64,000 bases of DNA from Streptomyces eurocidicus (GTDB taxonomy: Bacteria; Actinomycetota; Actinomycetes; Streptomycetales; Streptomycetaceae): NCBI RefSeq assembly GCF_002891295.1, contig NZ_LGUI01000005.1:496001-560000 (forward strand). The letters run 5' to 3'. A program made the translations under genes and the position numbers. Positions 37,924-46,655 of this stretch are shown here, in pieces. The notes beneath the pieces were generated by a model. It was not told the origin of the DNA. It worked only from the letters and a program-made list of their open reading frames with translations, and did not search any database. Positions within the stretch are counted from its first letter, which is position 1, and each line of letters starts with the position of its first letter.

Positions 37924-39969
37924 GTGCCCACGACCATCCGACGTGCCGTGCTGTCCCTGCCCGCCGCCCCGCTGGGCCCCGAGAACCCGCTGCCCGCGCT
38001 GCTGCCGCCCTTCAGACCCCACCGCCCCGACGCCGCGCAACGCGCCGCCCTGCCCGCCGCGATGGCCCGTCAGGTCGGCTACGCCCCGCTCCGCACGGTG
38101 CTGCCCGTACGGCGGCGTGACGGATACGCCCGCGAGCGCGTCCCCACCGACGTCGAGGCGCTCATCCTCGAGAACGACCGGTTGCGCGCCACGGTCCTGC
38201 CCGGCCTCGGCGGCCGGGTGCACTCGCTCGAACACAAGCCGACCGGCCGGCAGCTCCTCTATCGCAACCCGGTGCTCCAGCCCGCCGAGTTCGGGCTGAA
38301 CGGCGCGTGGTTCTCCGGCGGCATCGAGTGGAACACCGGCGCCACAGGGCACTCGCCGCTCGCCACGGCCCCGGTACACGCCGCCCGGGTGCCGGCCCCC
38401 GGGGGCGGCGAGATGCTGCGGCTGTGGGAGTGGGAACGGATGCGCGACCTGCCGTTCCAGGTCGACCTCTGGCTGCCCGACGGCTCCGACTTCCTCCACG
38501 TGGGCGTACGGATCCGCAATCCCCACGAACGCCCCGCGCCCGTCTACTGGTGGTCCAACATCGCCGTGCCCGAGGCGGCCGGCACCCGCGTCCTCGCCCC
38601 GGCGGACGAGGCGTGGCGGTTCGGCTACGAACGCACCCTGCGCCGGGTGCCGGTCCCGGAATGGGAGGGCGCCGACCGCACGTACCCGCTCCGCAGCACG
38701 CACGCCGCCGACTTCTTCTACGACGTGCCGGACGGCGGCCGCCGCTGGATCGCCTCCCTCGACGCGGAGGGCTCCGGCCTCGTACAGACCTCGACGGACC
38801 TGCTGCGCGGCCGCAAGCTCTTCGTGTGGGGCTCCGGACCCGGCGGGCGGCGCTGGCAGGAGTGGCTGACCGAACCCGGCACGGACGGCTACGCCGAGAT
38901 CCAGGCGGGGCTCGCCCGCACCCAGCTGGAACACGTACGGCTGGAGGCGGGCGGGGAGTTCTCCTGGCTGGAGGCGTACGGCCCGCTGACGGCCGACGCC
39001 GGGCGCGTGCACGGTGCCGACTGGGCGGCGGCCCGGGACGAGGCCGGGGCCCGCCTGGAGGCGGCGCTGCCGCGCGCCGCGGTGGCGGAGGCGTACGAGG
39101 CGTGGCGCCCGTACGCCGACCTCGACCCCAAGGAGAGCCTGGCCACCGGCTCCGGCTGGGGAGCCCTGGAGGTCGAGCGCGGCCGGTACGAGCTGCCCGG
39201 CACCCCGTTCGACGCGGGGACGCTGGGCGAGGAGCAGGAGCCCTGGCTGGCCCTGCTGCGCTCGGGCTCCCTGCCCGTGCCGGCGCGGGCGCTGCCCCCG
39301 GAGCCGACGCTGGTGTCGCCGCACTGGCGGGACCTGCTGGAGCTGGCCGAGACCGGCGACGACCTTCAGGACCACCACCTCCACTACCACCTCGGCGTGG
39401 CCCGCTGGCACGCGGGCGACCGCTCGCAGGCCGTCCGCAGCTGGGAGCAGACCGGGGGCGGCCACTGGCCGTCAACGCGCTGCCTCGCCGTCGCCGACCA
39501 GGCGGACGGCCACCCCGAGCGGGCCGCCGACCGCTTCCTCCAGGCGTACGAGGGCGCCCGCGCGCGGCACGGGGACGGCGTCTCCTGGACGGCCGCGATG
39601 GCGGCCCTGGGCCGGGAGGCGGCCGAGGCCCTGCTCGCGGTGGGGCGCGCCGACGACGCCGGAGCCGTGCTGGACGGGCTGCGCCCGGCCGTCCTGGCGC
39701 GGGGGCGCTTCACGCTGCTGCGGGCCCGGGTGCTCCTCGCGCGCGGCGACGCGGCGGGGGCGCGGGCGCTCTTCGACGAGGGCTTCGAGGTCGACGACCT
39801 GAGGGAGGGCGACGAGACGCTCGCCGACACGTGGTACGCGGTCGCGGAGCGGCTGCTCGCGGACGGCGGCCCCGTCACGGAGACGATCCGGTCGAGGGCG
39901 CGCGCCGAGCACCCGCTGCCCCGGAGGTACGACTTCCGGATGCGGCCCGCGCGGCTTCCCGAGGGCTGA
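37924..39969 (+). CDS. DUF5107/galactose-mutarotase-fold protein with TPR-like tail
   Basis: The 681-residue protein has an aldose-epimerase-like beta sandwich in residues ~70-370 (VLPGLGGRVHSLEH, WFSGGIEWNTGATGHSP, PVYWWSNIAVPE, LFVWGSGPGGRRWQEWL). A C-terminal ~300 residues of helical repeats follow (HYHLGVARWHAGDRSQAVRSWEQ, AADRFLQAYEGAR). This is the DUF5107 plus TPR arrangement seen in proteins linked to sugar or glycoside use. GTG 37924 is the first start of the frame, with a weak GAGG site. Its substrate is unknown. Confidence 0.82.
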   Translation: MPTTIRRAVLSLPAAPLGPENPLPALLPPFRPHRPDAAQRAALPAAMARQVGYAPLRTVLPVRRRDGYARERVPTDVEALILENDRLRATVLPGLGGRVHSLEHKPTGRQLLYRNPVLQPAEFGLNGAWFSGGIEWNTGATGHSPLATAPVHAARVPAPGGGEMLRLWEWERMRDLPFQVDLWLPDGSDFLHVGVRIRNPHERPAPVYWWSNIAVPEAAGTRVLAPADEAWRFGYERTLRRVPVPEWEGADRTYPLRSTHAADFFYDVPDGGRRWIASLDAEGSGLVQTSTDLLRGRKLFVWGSGPGGRRWQEWLTEPGTDGYAEIQAGLARTQLEHVRLEAGGEFSWLEAYGPLTADAGRVHGADWAAARDEAGARLEAALPRAAVAEAYEAWRPYADLDPKESLATGSGWGALEVERGRYELPGTPFDAGTLGEEQEPWLALLRSGSLPVPARALPPEPTLVSPHWRDLLELAETGDDLQDHHLHYHLGVARWHAGDRSQAVRSWEQTGGGHWPSTRCLAVADQADGHPERAADRFLQAYEGARARHGDGVSWTAAMAALGREAAEALLAVGRADDAGAVLDGLRPAVLARGRFTLLRARVLLARGDAAGARALFDEGFEVDDLREGDETLADTWYAVAERLLADGGPVTETIRSRARAEHPLPRRYDFRMRPARLPEG

Positions 39970-39970
39970 G

Positions 39971-39997
39971 GCGTACGGGGGGCGCGGGCCCGTACGC
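39971..39997. terminator. hairpin at the end of the DUF5107 gene
   Basis: Arms GCGTACGGG (39971-39979) and CCCGTACGC (39989-39997) with a 9-nt loop begin right after the stop codon. Confidence 0.6.
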
Positions 39998-40140
39998 GTG
40001 GTGGACGCCGCCGGCGCCGTCCGGTGCGGGCCCGCATCGGCGGGCGGTCCGGGGCCGGGGCCCGGGGTCCGGCGAGGATTCGGTTCCCCCCGGCCGCCCG
40101 GCCCGTACGCCTGCCGGTCCCGGCGCCCCCCGCCCGGGCC

Positions 40141-40491
40141 CTACCCCGGCTTGCGGTCGACGTACTCGAACACCGACCCGTCCGGATGGCGCGCCACCAG
40201 ATTGCGCCCGATGGGCGTCGGCACGGGCCCGGCGATGATCTGCGCGCCGACCGCCCGGAGGTCGTCCAGCGCCTCGTCGACGTCCGTCACCGCGATGGTC
40301 GCCGTGATGTTCCGCAGCACCGACAGCTCCCGCTCCGGACCGCTCATCAGGAAGAAGCAGCCGACCGCCGCGACGCTCACCCCGGCGCGTTGGAAGCGCA
40401 TCGCCTCGGCCCCGGTCAGCCGCTCGTACACCCCGATCGCCGATTCCAGATCGTCGACGCACACCCGTAGCGAAGTCCCCAGAATGTTCAT
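40141..40491 (-). CDS. VOC-superfamily (glyoxalase-like) protein
   Basis: The 116-residue single-domain protein has the beta-alpha-beta-beta-beta repeats of vicinal-oxygen-chelate proteins: LRVCVDDLESAIGVYERLTG near the start, TATIAVTDVDEALDDLRAVG in the middle, and ARHPDGSVFEYVDRK at the end. The Glu of VFEYV is a usual metal ligand. Such proteins act as glyoxalases, dioxygenases or antibiotic-binding proteins and often as dimers. Nothing nearby narrows its role. Confidence 0.85.
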   Translation of the reverse strand: MNILGTSLRVCVDDLESAIGVYERLTGAEAMRFQRAGVSVAAVGCFFLMSGPERELSVLRNITATIAVTDVDEALDDLRAVGAQIIAGPVPTPIGRNLVARHPDGSVFEYVDRKPG

Positions 40492-40710
40492 GGGAACAAG
40501 GCTAGTTGGCGTCGTCGGAGAGGGAAGGGGATCTCCTCCGGGTGCTTCCGGTAGGCGTCCGTGAGCGCCTCACCCGATGCGGTGATGGCTCGAACGACGG
40601 TTCGCCGCCCTCGGTCCCGGGGTCCTGCCGCAGTACCGGGGCCGCCGTCCGGCCCATGCCGCCGGGCGCGCCGGTCGCCGCCCGGCGGACGCGCGCGGAC
40701 AATAGGCCCC

Positions 40711-41298
40711 ATGACCCGTGAGACCCCGGGGGCGAAGGCCCTGCTGTCCCGGCACGGCGAGGCGCTCGCCCTCTTCACCGAGCGCGTGCACGCCGTCCGC
40801 GCCGACCAGTGGGACGCGCCCACGCCCTGCACCGACTGGTCGGTACGCGAGCTGGTCAACCATCTGGCGGTCGAGCAGCTGTGGGTGCCGCCGATGCTGG
40901 ACGGCGCGTCCGTCGCGGACCTCGGCGACTCGCTGGACGGCGACCTGCTCGGCGACGACCCGGCCGCCGCCTGGGACGACGCGGCCGCCGCGGCCCGTAC
41001 CGCCTTCGCGGCCCCCGGCGCCCTGGACCGCACGACGCTGCTCAGCCAGGGGCCCACCCGGGCCGACGCCTACTGCGCGCAGATGACGGCCGACGCGATC
41101 GTGCACGCCTGGGACCTCTCCCGTGCGATCGGCGCGGACGAGGCGCTGCCGGGGGCTCTGGTCGAGTTCGCGCGGCGGGAGGTGGAGCCGTATGCGGATT
41201 CGCTGGTGGGTACGGGGTTGTTCGCGGCGGCTGTGGAGGTGCCGGTGGGGGCGGATGCGCAGGCTTTGCTGCTGGGGTTGTTGGGGCGTCGGGTCTGA
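40711..41298 (+). CDS. TIGR03086/DinB-like mycothiol-dependent maleylpyruvate isomerase-fold protein
   Basis: The 195-residue protein has the four-helix DinB/MDMPI metal-binding layout: PCTDWSVRELVNHLAVEQLW with the first His, and DAIVHAWDLSRAIG with the HxxxD-type pair. This is the pattern of the TIGR03086 family common in actinobacteria. Members bind a divalent metal and may use mycothiol; substrates are mostly unknown. ATG 40711 is chosen because the family motif starts ~25 residues later. The 219-bp gap on its left holds no feature I can name. Confidence 0.85.
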   Translation: MTRETPGAKALLSRHGEALALFTERVHAVRADQWDAPTPCTDWSVRELVNHLAVEQLWVPPMLDGASVADLGDSLDGDLLGDDPAAAWDDAAAAARTAFAAPGALDRTTLLSQGPTRADAYCAQMTADAIVHAWDLSRAIGADEALPGALVEFARREVEPYADSLVGTGLFAAAVEVPVGADAQALLLGLLGRRV

Positions 41299-41309
41299 GG
41301 GGGCGGGTC

Positions 41310-41471
41310 GCCGCTGCGCGGGGCTTTTTCCCCTACCCGCCCCTTCCCGAATGTCCTCAATCGCCGGACGGGCTGAAATTCAGCCCGTCCGGCGTTTGAG
41401 GACACCGGGTCCGGGGCGGAGCCCCGGTTACGGGAAGGGGCGGGGCTGGGGAAAAAGCCCCGCGCAGCGGC
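41310..41471. repeat. nested palindromic dispersed element, copy 1
   Basis: Three inverted repeats sit inside each other. The outer arms are 41310-41333 with 41448-41471 (24 bp, perfect). The middle arms are CCCGCCCCTTCCCG (41336-41349) with 41431-41444. The inner arms are 41352-41377 with 41379-41404 (26 bp, one mismatch, core CGCCGGACGGGCTGAA). It fills the gap between two genes that end facing each other and can act as a bidirectional terminator. A close copy lies at 59573-59681. The inner core is a sequence I know to recur widely between Streptomyces genes. Confidence 0.85.
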
Positions 41472-41495
41472 AACCAGACACCGCACCCCACGCCG

Positions 41496-42041
41496 TCACG
41501 GACGCGGCACCCGCCGGAACACCGCCAGAAACACGTCGCGGAACGCCTTCAGATCGTCCGGCCTACGGCTCGTCACCAGCGTCGTCGGCCCCGCCGTGCA
41601 CACCTTCACCGGCTCGTCCACCCAAGTGCCCCCCGCGTTGCGGATGTCGGTCCGCAGGCTCGGCCACGACGTGAGCGTCCGGCCGCGCACCACGTCGGCC
41701 TCCACGAGCGTCCACGGCGCGTGGCAGGTCGCCGCGACCGGCTTGCCCGCGTCGAAGAAGCCCCGGACGAACGCGACGGCCCGCTCGTCCAGGCGCAGCG
41801 CGTCGGGGTTGGCGACCCCGCCGGGCAGCACCAGCGCGTCGTACTCCGAGACGCCCGTGCCGCCGACGACCTTGTCCACGGGGAAGACGTCGGCCTTGTC
41901 GAGGTGGTGGAAGGCCCGGACGGTCCCGGAGTCGGTCGACACGAGGACGGGGGAGCCGCCCGCCTCCTTCACGGCCCGCCACGGATCGGTCAGTTCGGTC
42001 TGCTCGACGCCCTCCGGCGCCACAAGGAATGCCACGTTCAT
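41496..42041 (-). CDS. DJ-1/PfpI-family protein (class I glutamine amidotransferase fold)
   Basis: The 181-residue protein has the nucleophile elbow AATCHAPW with Cys followed by His, typical of PfpI/YhbO proteins, and early VAFLVAPEGVEQTEL with the conserved Glu. The loop VLPGGVANPD precedes the elbow. Members are glyoxalases, deglycase-like stress proteins or proteases; stress protection is the usual role. It starts 82 bp downstream of the pyruvate oxidase gene on the same strand, so co-transcription is possible. Confidence 0.9.
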   Translation of the reverse strand: MNVAFLVAPEGVEQTELTDPWRAVKEAGGSPVLVSTDSGTVRAFHHLDKADVFPVDKVVGGTGVSEYDALVLPGGVANPDALRLDERAVAFVRGFFDAGKPVAATCHAPWTLVEADVVRGRTLTSWPSLRTDIRNAGGTWVDEPVKVCTAGPTTLVTSRRPDDLKAFRDVFLAVFRRVPRP

Positions 42042-42123
42042 GAGGAGGGGGTCCTTTCGGTGAGAACGGGAGGAGGGGTGCGGGGGCGGCGGCCGCGGGC
42101 GTCTCCGGGGCGGGCTTCCGCGC

Positions 42124-43989
42124 TCACCCGCCGCCCTCCCGGGGCGCGGTGGAGCCGGTGGCCCCCGGGGCCTGTCGGCGTGCGCCGCCGCCCTGGCCCC
42201 GCTTGGGCCCGCCCGGCAGGAAGTCCTGCACCTTCGCCTTGAGGCCCTGCCGGATCATGCCCGCGCGGTCGGCGTCACCCCTGACGACGGAGGCGGCCGT
42301 GGACTCGATCTGGTCCCAGTCCGCGTGCGGCGGGATCGGCGGCACCGCCGGGTCGGTCAGGAACTCCACGACGGCGGGCCCCTCGGCGGCCAGCGCCTGC
42401 CGCCAGGCGCCCTCGACGTGCTCCGGCTTCTCCACCCGGATGCCCGTCAGCCCGATCGAGCGGGCGAAGGAGGCGTAGGAGACGTCGGGCAGTTCCTGCG
42501 ACGGCAGGAACTGCGGGGAGCCGCTCATCGCCCGCATCTCCCACGTCACCTGGTTCAGGTCGTGGTTGTTCCACACCCCCACGACCAGCCGGGGATCGTC
42601 CCACTGCGCGTGGTACTTGGCCGCCGTGATCAGCTCGGCCATCCCGTTCATCTGCATCGCGCCGTCCCCGACCAGGGCCACCACCGGCCGGTTGGGGTGG
42701 GCGAACTTCGCGCCGATCGCGTACGGCACGCCGCAGCCCATCGTGGCGAGCGTCCCCGACAGGGAGCCGCGCATCGTGCCCCGCATCCGGACGTGCCGCG
42801 CGTACCAGTTGGCGACCGAACCCGAGTCGGAGGTCAGGATCGCGTTGTCCGGCAGCAGCGGGGACAGCGCCCGGGCCACGTGCTCCGGGTTGATGGGATC
42901 GGCGCTCACCGCGGCCCGCCGCGCCATCACCTCGTCCCAGCGCGCCACCCCGGCCCGCACCCCGTCCTGCCAGGTCCGCTCCTCCTTGCGGCGGAGCAGC
43001 GGGAGCAGCCGCTGGAGGGTGGCCCGGGCGTCGCCGATCAGGTTCACCTCGTACGGGTAGCGCAGGCCGACCAGGTGCGGGTCGATGTCGATCTGCACCG
43101 CCCGCGCCTGGCCGAACTCCGGCAGGAACTGGGTGTAGGGGAAGTTGGAGCCGATCGTCAGCAGGGTGTCGCAGTCGCGCATCAGCTCGTACGAGGGGCG
43201 GGTGCCCAGCAGCCCGATCGAGCCGGTGACGTACGGCAGTTCGTCGCTCAGCGCGTCCTTGCCCAGCAGCGCCTTCGCCACCCCGGCGCCCAGCACGTCC
43301 GCGATCTCCTCGGTCTCCGCGCGGGCGCCCGCCGCGCCCTGCCCGATGAGGATCGCGACCTTCTCACCGGCGTTGAGCAGCTCCGCCGCCCGGGCCAGCG
43401 ACTCGTCCGAGGGCACCGCCTGCCAGCCGCTGCGGTCCAGGCTGGAGGGCACCATCTTGAACGCGTGCGTGGGCGGTGTGTAGGCGAGGTCCTGTACGTC
43501 GCCGGGGATGATGAGGGCCGTCGGCGCGCGGCGCGCGTAGGCGGTGCGGATGGCGCGGTCCAGGACGTTCGGCAGCTGCTCGGGCACGTAGACCGTCTCC
43601 AGGAAGTCGGAGGCGACGTCCTTGAAGAGGGTGTGCAGGTCGACCTCCTGCTGGTACGCGCCGCCCATCGCCGACCGGTGGGTCTGGCCGACGATCGCGA
43701 CCACCGGCACATGGTCGAGCTTCGCGTCGTAGAGCCCGTTGAGCAGGTGGATCGCGCCCGGCCCGGAGGTGGCGACGCAGACCCCCAGCCGGCTGCTGAA
43801 CTTGGCGTAGCCGACGGCTTCGAAGGCGGACATCTCCTCGTGCCGCGACTGGATGAACCGAGGCTGGTTGTCCGCCCGCTCCCACGCCGCCAGCAGCCCG
43901 TTGATCCCGTCCCCCGGATAGCCGAAGACCTGCTCCACGTCCCAGGCGCGCAGCCGCGCCAGGATGAAGTCGGCCACCTTCTGACTCAT
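42124..43989 (-). CDS. poxB: ThDP-dependent pyruvate oxidase / quinone-linked pyruvate dehydrogenase
   Basis: The 621-residue enzyme has the three ThDP-enzyme domains: an N-terminal PYR domain with the activating Glu in SRHEEMSAFEAVGYAK, a central FAD/nucleotide domain, and a PP domain with GDGAMQMNGMAELITAA followed by NN (VVGVWNNHDL). The match is closest to PoxB-type pyruvate:quinone oxidoreductases, which convert pyruvate to acetate and CO2. The C-terminal ~40 residues are a Gly/Arg/Pro-rich tail without homology that I can see. I choose ATG 43989, which has GGTGGAG before it, over GTG 44001. Confidence 0.88.
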   Translation of the reverse strand: MSQKVADFILARLRAWDVEQVFGYPGDGINGLLAAWERADNQPRFIQSRHEEMSAFEAVGYAKFSSRLGVCVATSGPGAIHLLNGLYDAKLDHVPVVAIVGQTHRSAMGGAYQQEVDLHTLFKDVASDFLETVYVPEQLPNVLDRAIRTAYARRAPTALIIPGDVQDLAYTPPTHAFKMVPSSLDRSGWQAVPSDESLARAAELLNAGEKVAILIGQGAAGARAETEEIADVLGAGVAKALLGKDALSDELPYVTGSIGLLGTRPSYELMRDCDTLLTIGSNFPYTQFLPEFGQARAVQIDIDPHLVGLRYPYEVNLIGDARATLQRLLPLLRRKEERTWQDGVRAGVARWDEVMARRAAVSADPINPEHVARALSPLLPDNAILTSDSGSVANWYARHVRMRGTMRGSLSGTLATMGCGVPYAIGAKFAHPNRPVVALVGDGAMQMNGMAELITAAKYHAQWDDPRLVVGVWNNHDLNQVTWEMRAMSGSPQFLPSQELPDVSYASFARSIGLTGIRVEKPEHVEGAWRQALAAEGPAVVEFLTDPAVPPIPPHADWDQIESTAASVVRGDADRAGMIRQGLKAKVQDFLPGGPKRGQGGGARRQAPGATGSTAPREGGG

Positions 43990-44052
43990 CGTGTTCTCCA
44001 CCTTCTCGGGTCTCGCGGGCTTGGGGGAGGGCTTGGGGTTTTGGCCAGCCGG

Positions 44053-45009
44053 TCAGCCGGTCAGCCGGGGCAGTACCTCGGTGCGGTAGAAGTCGAAGAA
44101 GCCCTGCTGGTCGGGGCCGATCTGGGCCACGTGCACCCGGTCGAAGCCCGCGTCGGCGTAGGCGCCGAGCGCGCGGACGTGCTCGTCCACGTCGGCGCCG
44201 CAGGTGACCGCCGCGTCGGTCCGCTCACGCGGCACCAGGGTGACCGCCTGTTCGAAATGGGTGGGCGTGGGCAGGATCTGCCCCAGCTCACCGGGCAGCC
44301 GCTCGACGGCCCACAGCCGGTGCGCGAGGTCCCGCGCCGACTCCTGGTCGGGCCCCCAGCACACCTTCACGCCGCCCACGACGGGTTTCGCACCGCCGCC
44401 CCCGCGCCGGAAGCGTGCCACGGCGTCCGCGTCGGGCCCGGTGGTCACCAGCCCGTCGCCGATCCGCCCGGCCACCTCGGCCGCCGCGGGCCCGAACGCC
44501 GACACGTCGATGGGCACGGGCTCGTCGGGCACGGTGTAGAGCCGGGCGTTCTCCACCGTGTAGTGCTTGCCGCGGTGGCTGACCTCGCTGCCCTCGAAGA
44601 GCAGCCGCATCACCTGTACGGCCTCCTCCAGCATCTCCAGCCGCACCGGCGCCTGTGGCCACGCGTCACCGAGGACGTGCTCGTTCAGGGCCTCGCCGCT
44701 GCCCACCCCGAGCCGGAAGCGGCCGCCCAGGAGCACGGCGCTGGTGGCCGCGGCCTGCGCGACCACCACCGGGTGCAGCCGGATCGTCGGACAGACCACC
44801 GCGGTCTGCACCGGCAGCGACGTGGCCTGCGACAGTGCCCCGATCACCGACCAGACGAACGGACTCTGTCCCTGCTCCCCGGTCCACGGATGGAAGTGGT
44901 CGGAGATCCACAGCGAGGTGAAACCGGCCTGTTCCGCCATCCGGGCCTGTTCGACCAGTGCGGCGGGGGTGTGCTCCGCGCAGGACAGGAAGTAGCCGTA
45001 CTCGGTCAT
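44053..45009 (-). CDS. F420-dependent LLM-class oxidoreductase
   Basis: The 318-residue TIM-barrel protein opens YGYFLSCAEHTPAALVEQAR and continues LWISDHFHPW, GRFRLGVGSGEALNEHVLG and the late VAQIGPDQQGFFDFY. These are the hallmarks of the TIGR03557 branch of luciferase-like enzymes related to F420-dependent glucose-6-phosphate dehydrogenase. It probably transfers hydride to or from cofactor F420; the substrate is not known. ATG 45009 fits the family start, with GAGGAGG eleven bases upstream. It precedes poxB on the same strand by 63 bp. Confidence 0.88.
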   Translation of the reverse strand: MTEYGYFLSCAEHTPAALVEQARMAEQAGFTSLWISDHFHPWTGEQGQSPFVWSVIGALSQATSLPVQTAVVCPTIRLHPVVVAQAAATSAVLLGGRFRLGVGSGEALNEHVLGDAWPQAPVRLEMLEEAVQVMRLLFEGSEVSHRGKHYTVENARLYTVPDEPVPIDVSAFGPAAAEVAGRIGDGLVTTGPDADAVARFRRGGGGAKPVVGGVKVCWGPDQESARDLAHRLWAVERLPGELGQILPTPTHFEQAVTLVPRERTDAAVTCGADVDEHVRALGAYADAGFDRVHVAQIGPDQQGFFDFYRTEVLPRLTG

Positions 45010-45264
45010 CCGGGCCGTTGCCTCCTCGCCGCTTAGTGGTGTGCGGCGGGACGGGTAACCGATCACGGGGGGTCGAAACGTGCGGGTGCCCGCGGCGCCC
45101 GGCCCGCGGGCACCCGCACCACGGCGCCCCCGGCACCGCTCCCGCCCCCGGCCGCGCCGACGCCACCCGGCCGAGGCTCACCCTCCCGGCCCGTGTCGCA
45201 CCGCCGCGCCACCCATGATCTGCGAAGGTGGACGCACGACGGACGCGGGCGGAGGTACGGACAG

Positions 45265-46473
45265 ATGCAGGCGAGCCTTCCGGCACCGCCGGCCGGCGCC
45301 GCGCCCGAGCGGGGCCTGCCCGTGCTCCCGGAGCTCGCCGCGCGGCTGGCCGGCGCCGCCGCGCGGAGCGAGCCCGAACCCGCGGGCGGCGGCTTCGGCC
45401 TGCTCGCCGCCGCCTGCGGCTACTGGGCGCGCCGCGGCCTGCCGACCGACCCCGGCCACGTCGTCGCCGCACCCGGCGCCCAGCCGCTGCTGCTCGCCCT
45501 GCTCGCCGCGGCGGGCGGCGACGTCCTGCTGACCCGGCCCTGCGCCGCCTGGTACGCGCCGCTCGCCCGCCTCGCCGGACGGACCGCCTTCCATGTGCCC
45601 GTACCGGCCGAGTGCGGCGGCGTCCCCGACCCGTTCGCGCTGCTGGAGACCGTGCGCCGGATCCGCGCCGAGGGCGGCCGGCCCCGGGTGCTGCTGCTGT
45701 CCGTCGCCGACGACCCCACGGGCAGCGTCGCCCCGCCCGAACTCCTGCGCGAGGTCTGCGAGGCGGCGGTCGCCGAGCGGCTGACCGTCATCAGCGACGA
45801 GACCTGGCGCGACATGCGCCACGACCCGCGCGGCACGGTCTTCCTGGGCCCCGCGGAGATGTGGCCCGAGGACGTCGTCGTCCTCACCGACCTCGCGGGC
45901 GCCCTCACCCCCACGGCCTGGCCCGTCGCCGTGGCCCGCTTCCCCGCCACCGGCCGCGGCCCGGTGCTCCGCGCCCGGGTCACCACCGCCCTCACCGCCG
46001 TACGGGCCGAACTGCCGCCCCCCGTGGCCGAAGCGGCCGCGTACGCCCTCGCCGAGCCCGCGCCCGTACGCGCCCGGACCGCCGCCGCCGTACGGCTCTA
46101 CGCCACTCTGGCCACGGCGGCCCGCGAGCGGCTCGACGACCTCGGTGTGCTCAGCCGTCCCCCCGAGGCCGGCCCCTATCTCTACGCCGACCTCGGCGAG
46201 CTGCGCGACGCCCTCGCCGCCCGCGCCATCACCGACTCCGTGGAGCTGGAGGCCCACCTCAGCGCGGCTCTGGGCCGCCCCGTGCCCGGCGGCCACCGCT
46301 TCGGCGACGCCCCCGACGACCTCCGGGTCCGGCTGTCCACCCCGCCGCTCCTCGGCACCACCGACGACCAGCGGCAACGCGCCCTGGACAGCCCGGATCC
46401 ACTGGCCCTGCCGGAGGTCGGCGCCGCACTGACCGAATTCGCATCGGCGTTCCGCCGGCTCGCGGCCGGCTGA
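45265..46473 (+). CDS. aminotransferase-fold protein without any lysine (predicted inactive for PLP)
   Basis: The 402-residue protein follows class I/II aminotransferases in outline: VVAAPGAQPLLLALL in the cofactor-phosphate region, SVADDPTGSVAPPELL in place of NNPTG, ISDETWRDM with the cofactor Asp, and a late Arg in LRVRLSTPP. Where the Schiff-base lysine should be (SxSK) it reads TDLAGALTPTAWP, and I find no lysine anywhere in the protein. It cannot form the usual internal aldimine. It may be a ligand-binding or regulatory relative, like the MocR domain without its HTH. ATG 45265 follows GGAGGT at ideal spacing. An MBL-fold gene follows 182 bp later. Confidence 0.75.
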   Translation: MQASLPAPPAGAAPERGLPVLPELAARLAGAAARSEPEPAGGGFGLLAAACGYWARRGLPTDPGHVVAAPGAQPLLLALLAAAGGDVLLTRPCAAWYAPLARLAGRTAFHVPVPAECGGVPDPFALLETVRRIRAEGGRPRVLLLSVADDPTGSVAPPELLREVCEAAVAERLTVISDETWRDMRHDPRGTVFLGPAEMWPEDVVVLTDLAGALTPTAWPVAVARFPATGRGPVLRARVTTALTAVRAELPPPVAEAAAYALAEPAPVRARTAAAVRLYATLATAARERLDDLGVLSRPPEAGPYLYADLGELRDALAARAITDSVELEAHLSAALGRPVPGGHRFGDAPDDLRVRLSTPPLLGTTDDQRQRALDSPDPLALPEVGAALTEFASAFRRLAAG

Positions 46474-46655
46474 CCTACCGTCGTGCCGACCGCTTCCGCC
46501 CGCACCGGCACCCCGGCTCACCCGGACCCTCCGTCCGGACGGTCCGTTCCGTACGTCCCGGCCGCCCCCGTGGCACCCCGCGCCCGTTCCCCCCGGCCGT
46601 CGCCCGGGGCGGCGCGGCGCACCGCCCCGGTTCCCCACCGAATGGAGCCCCCTCG

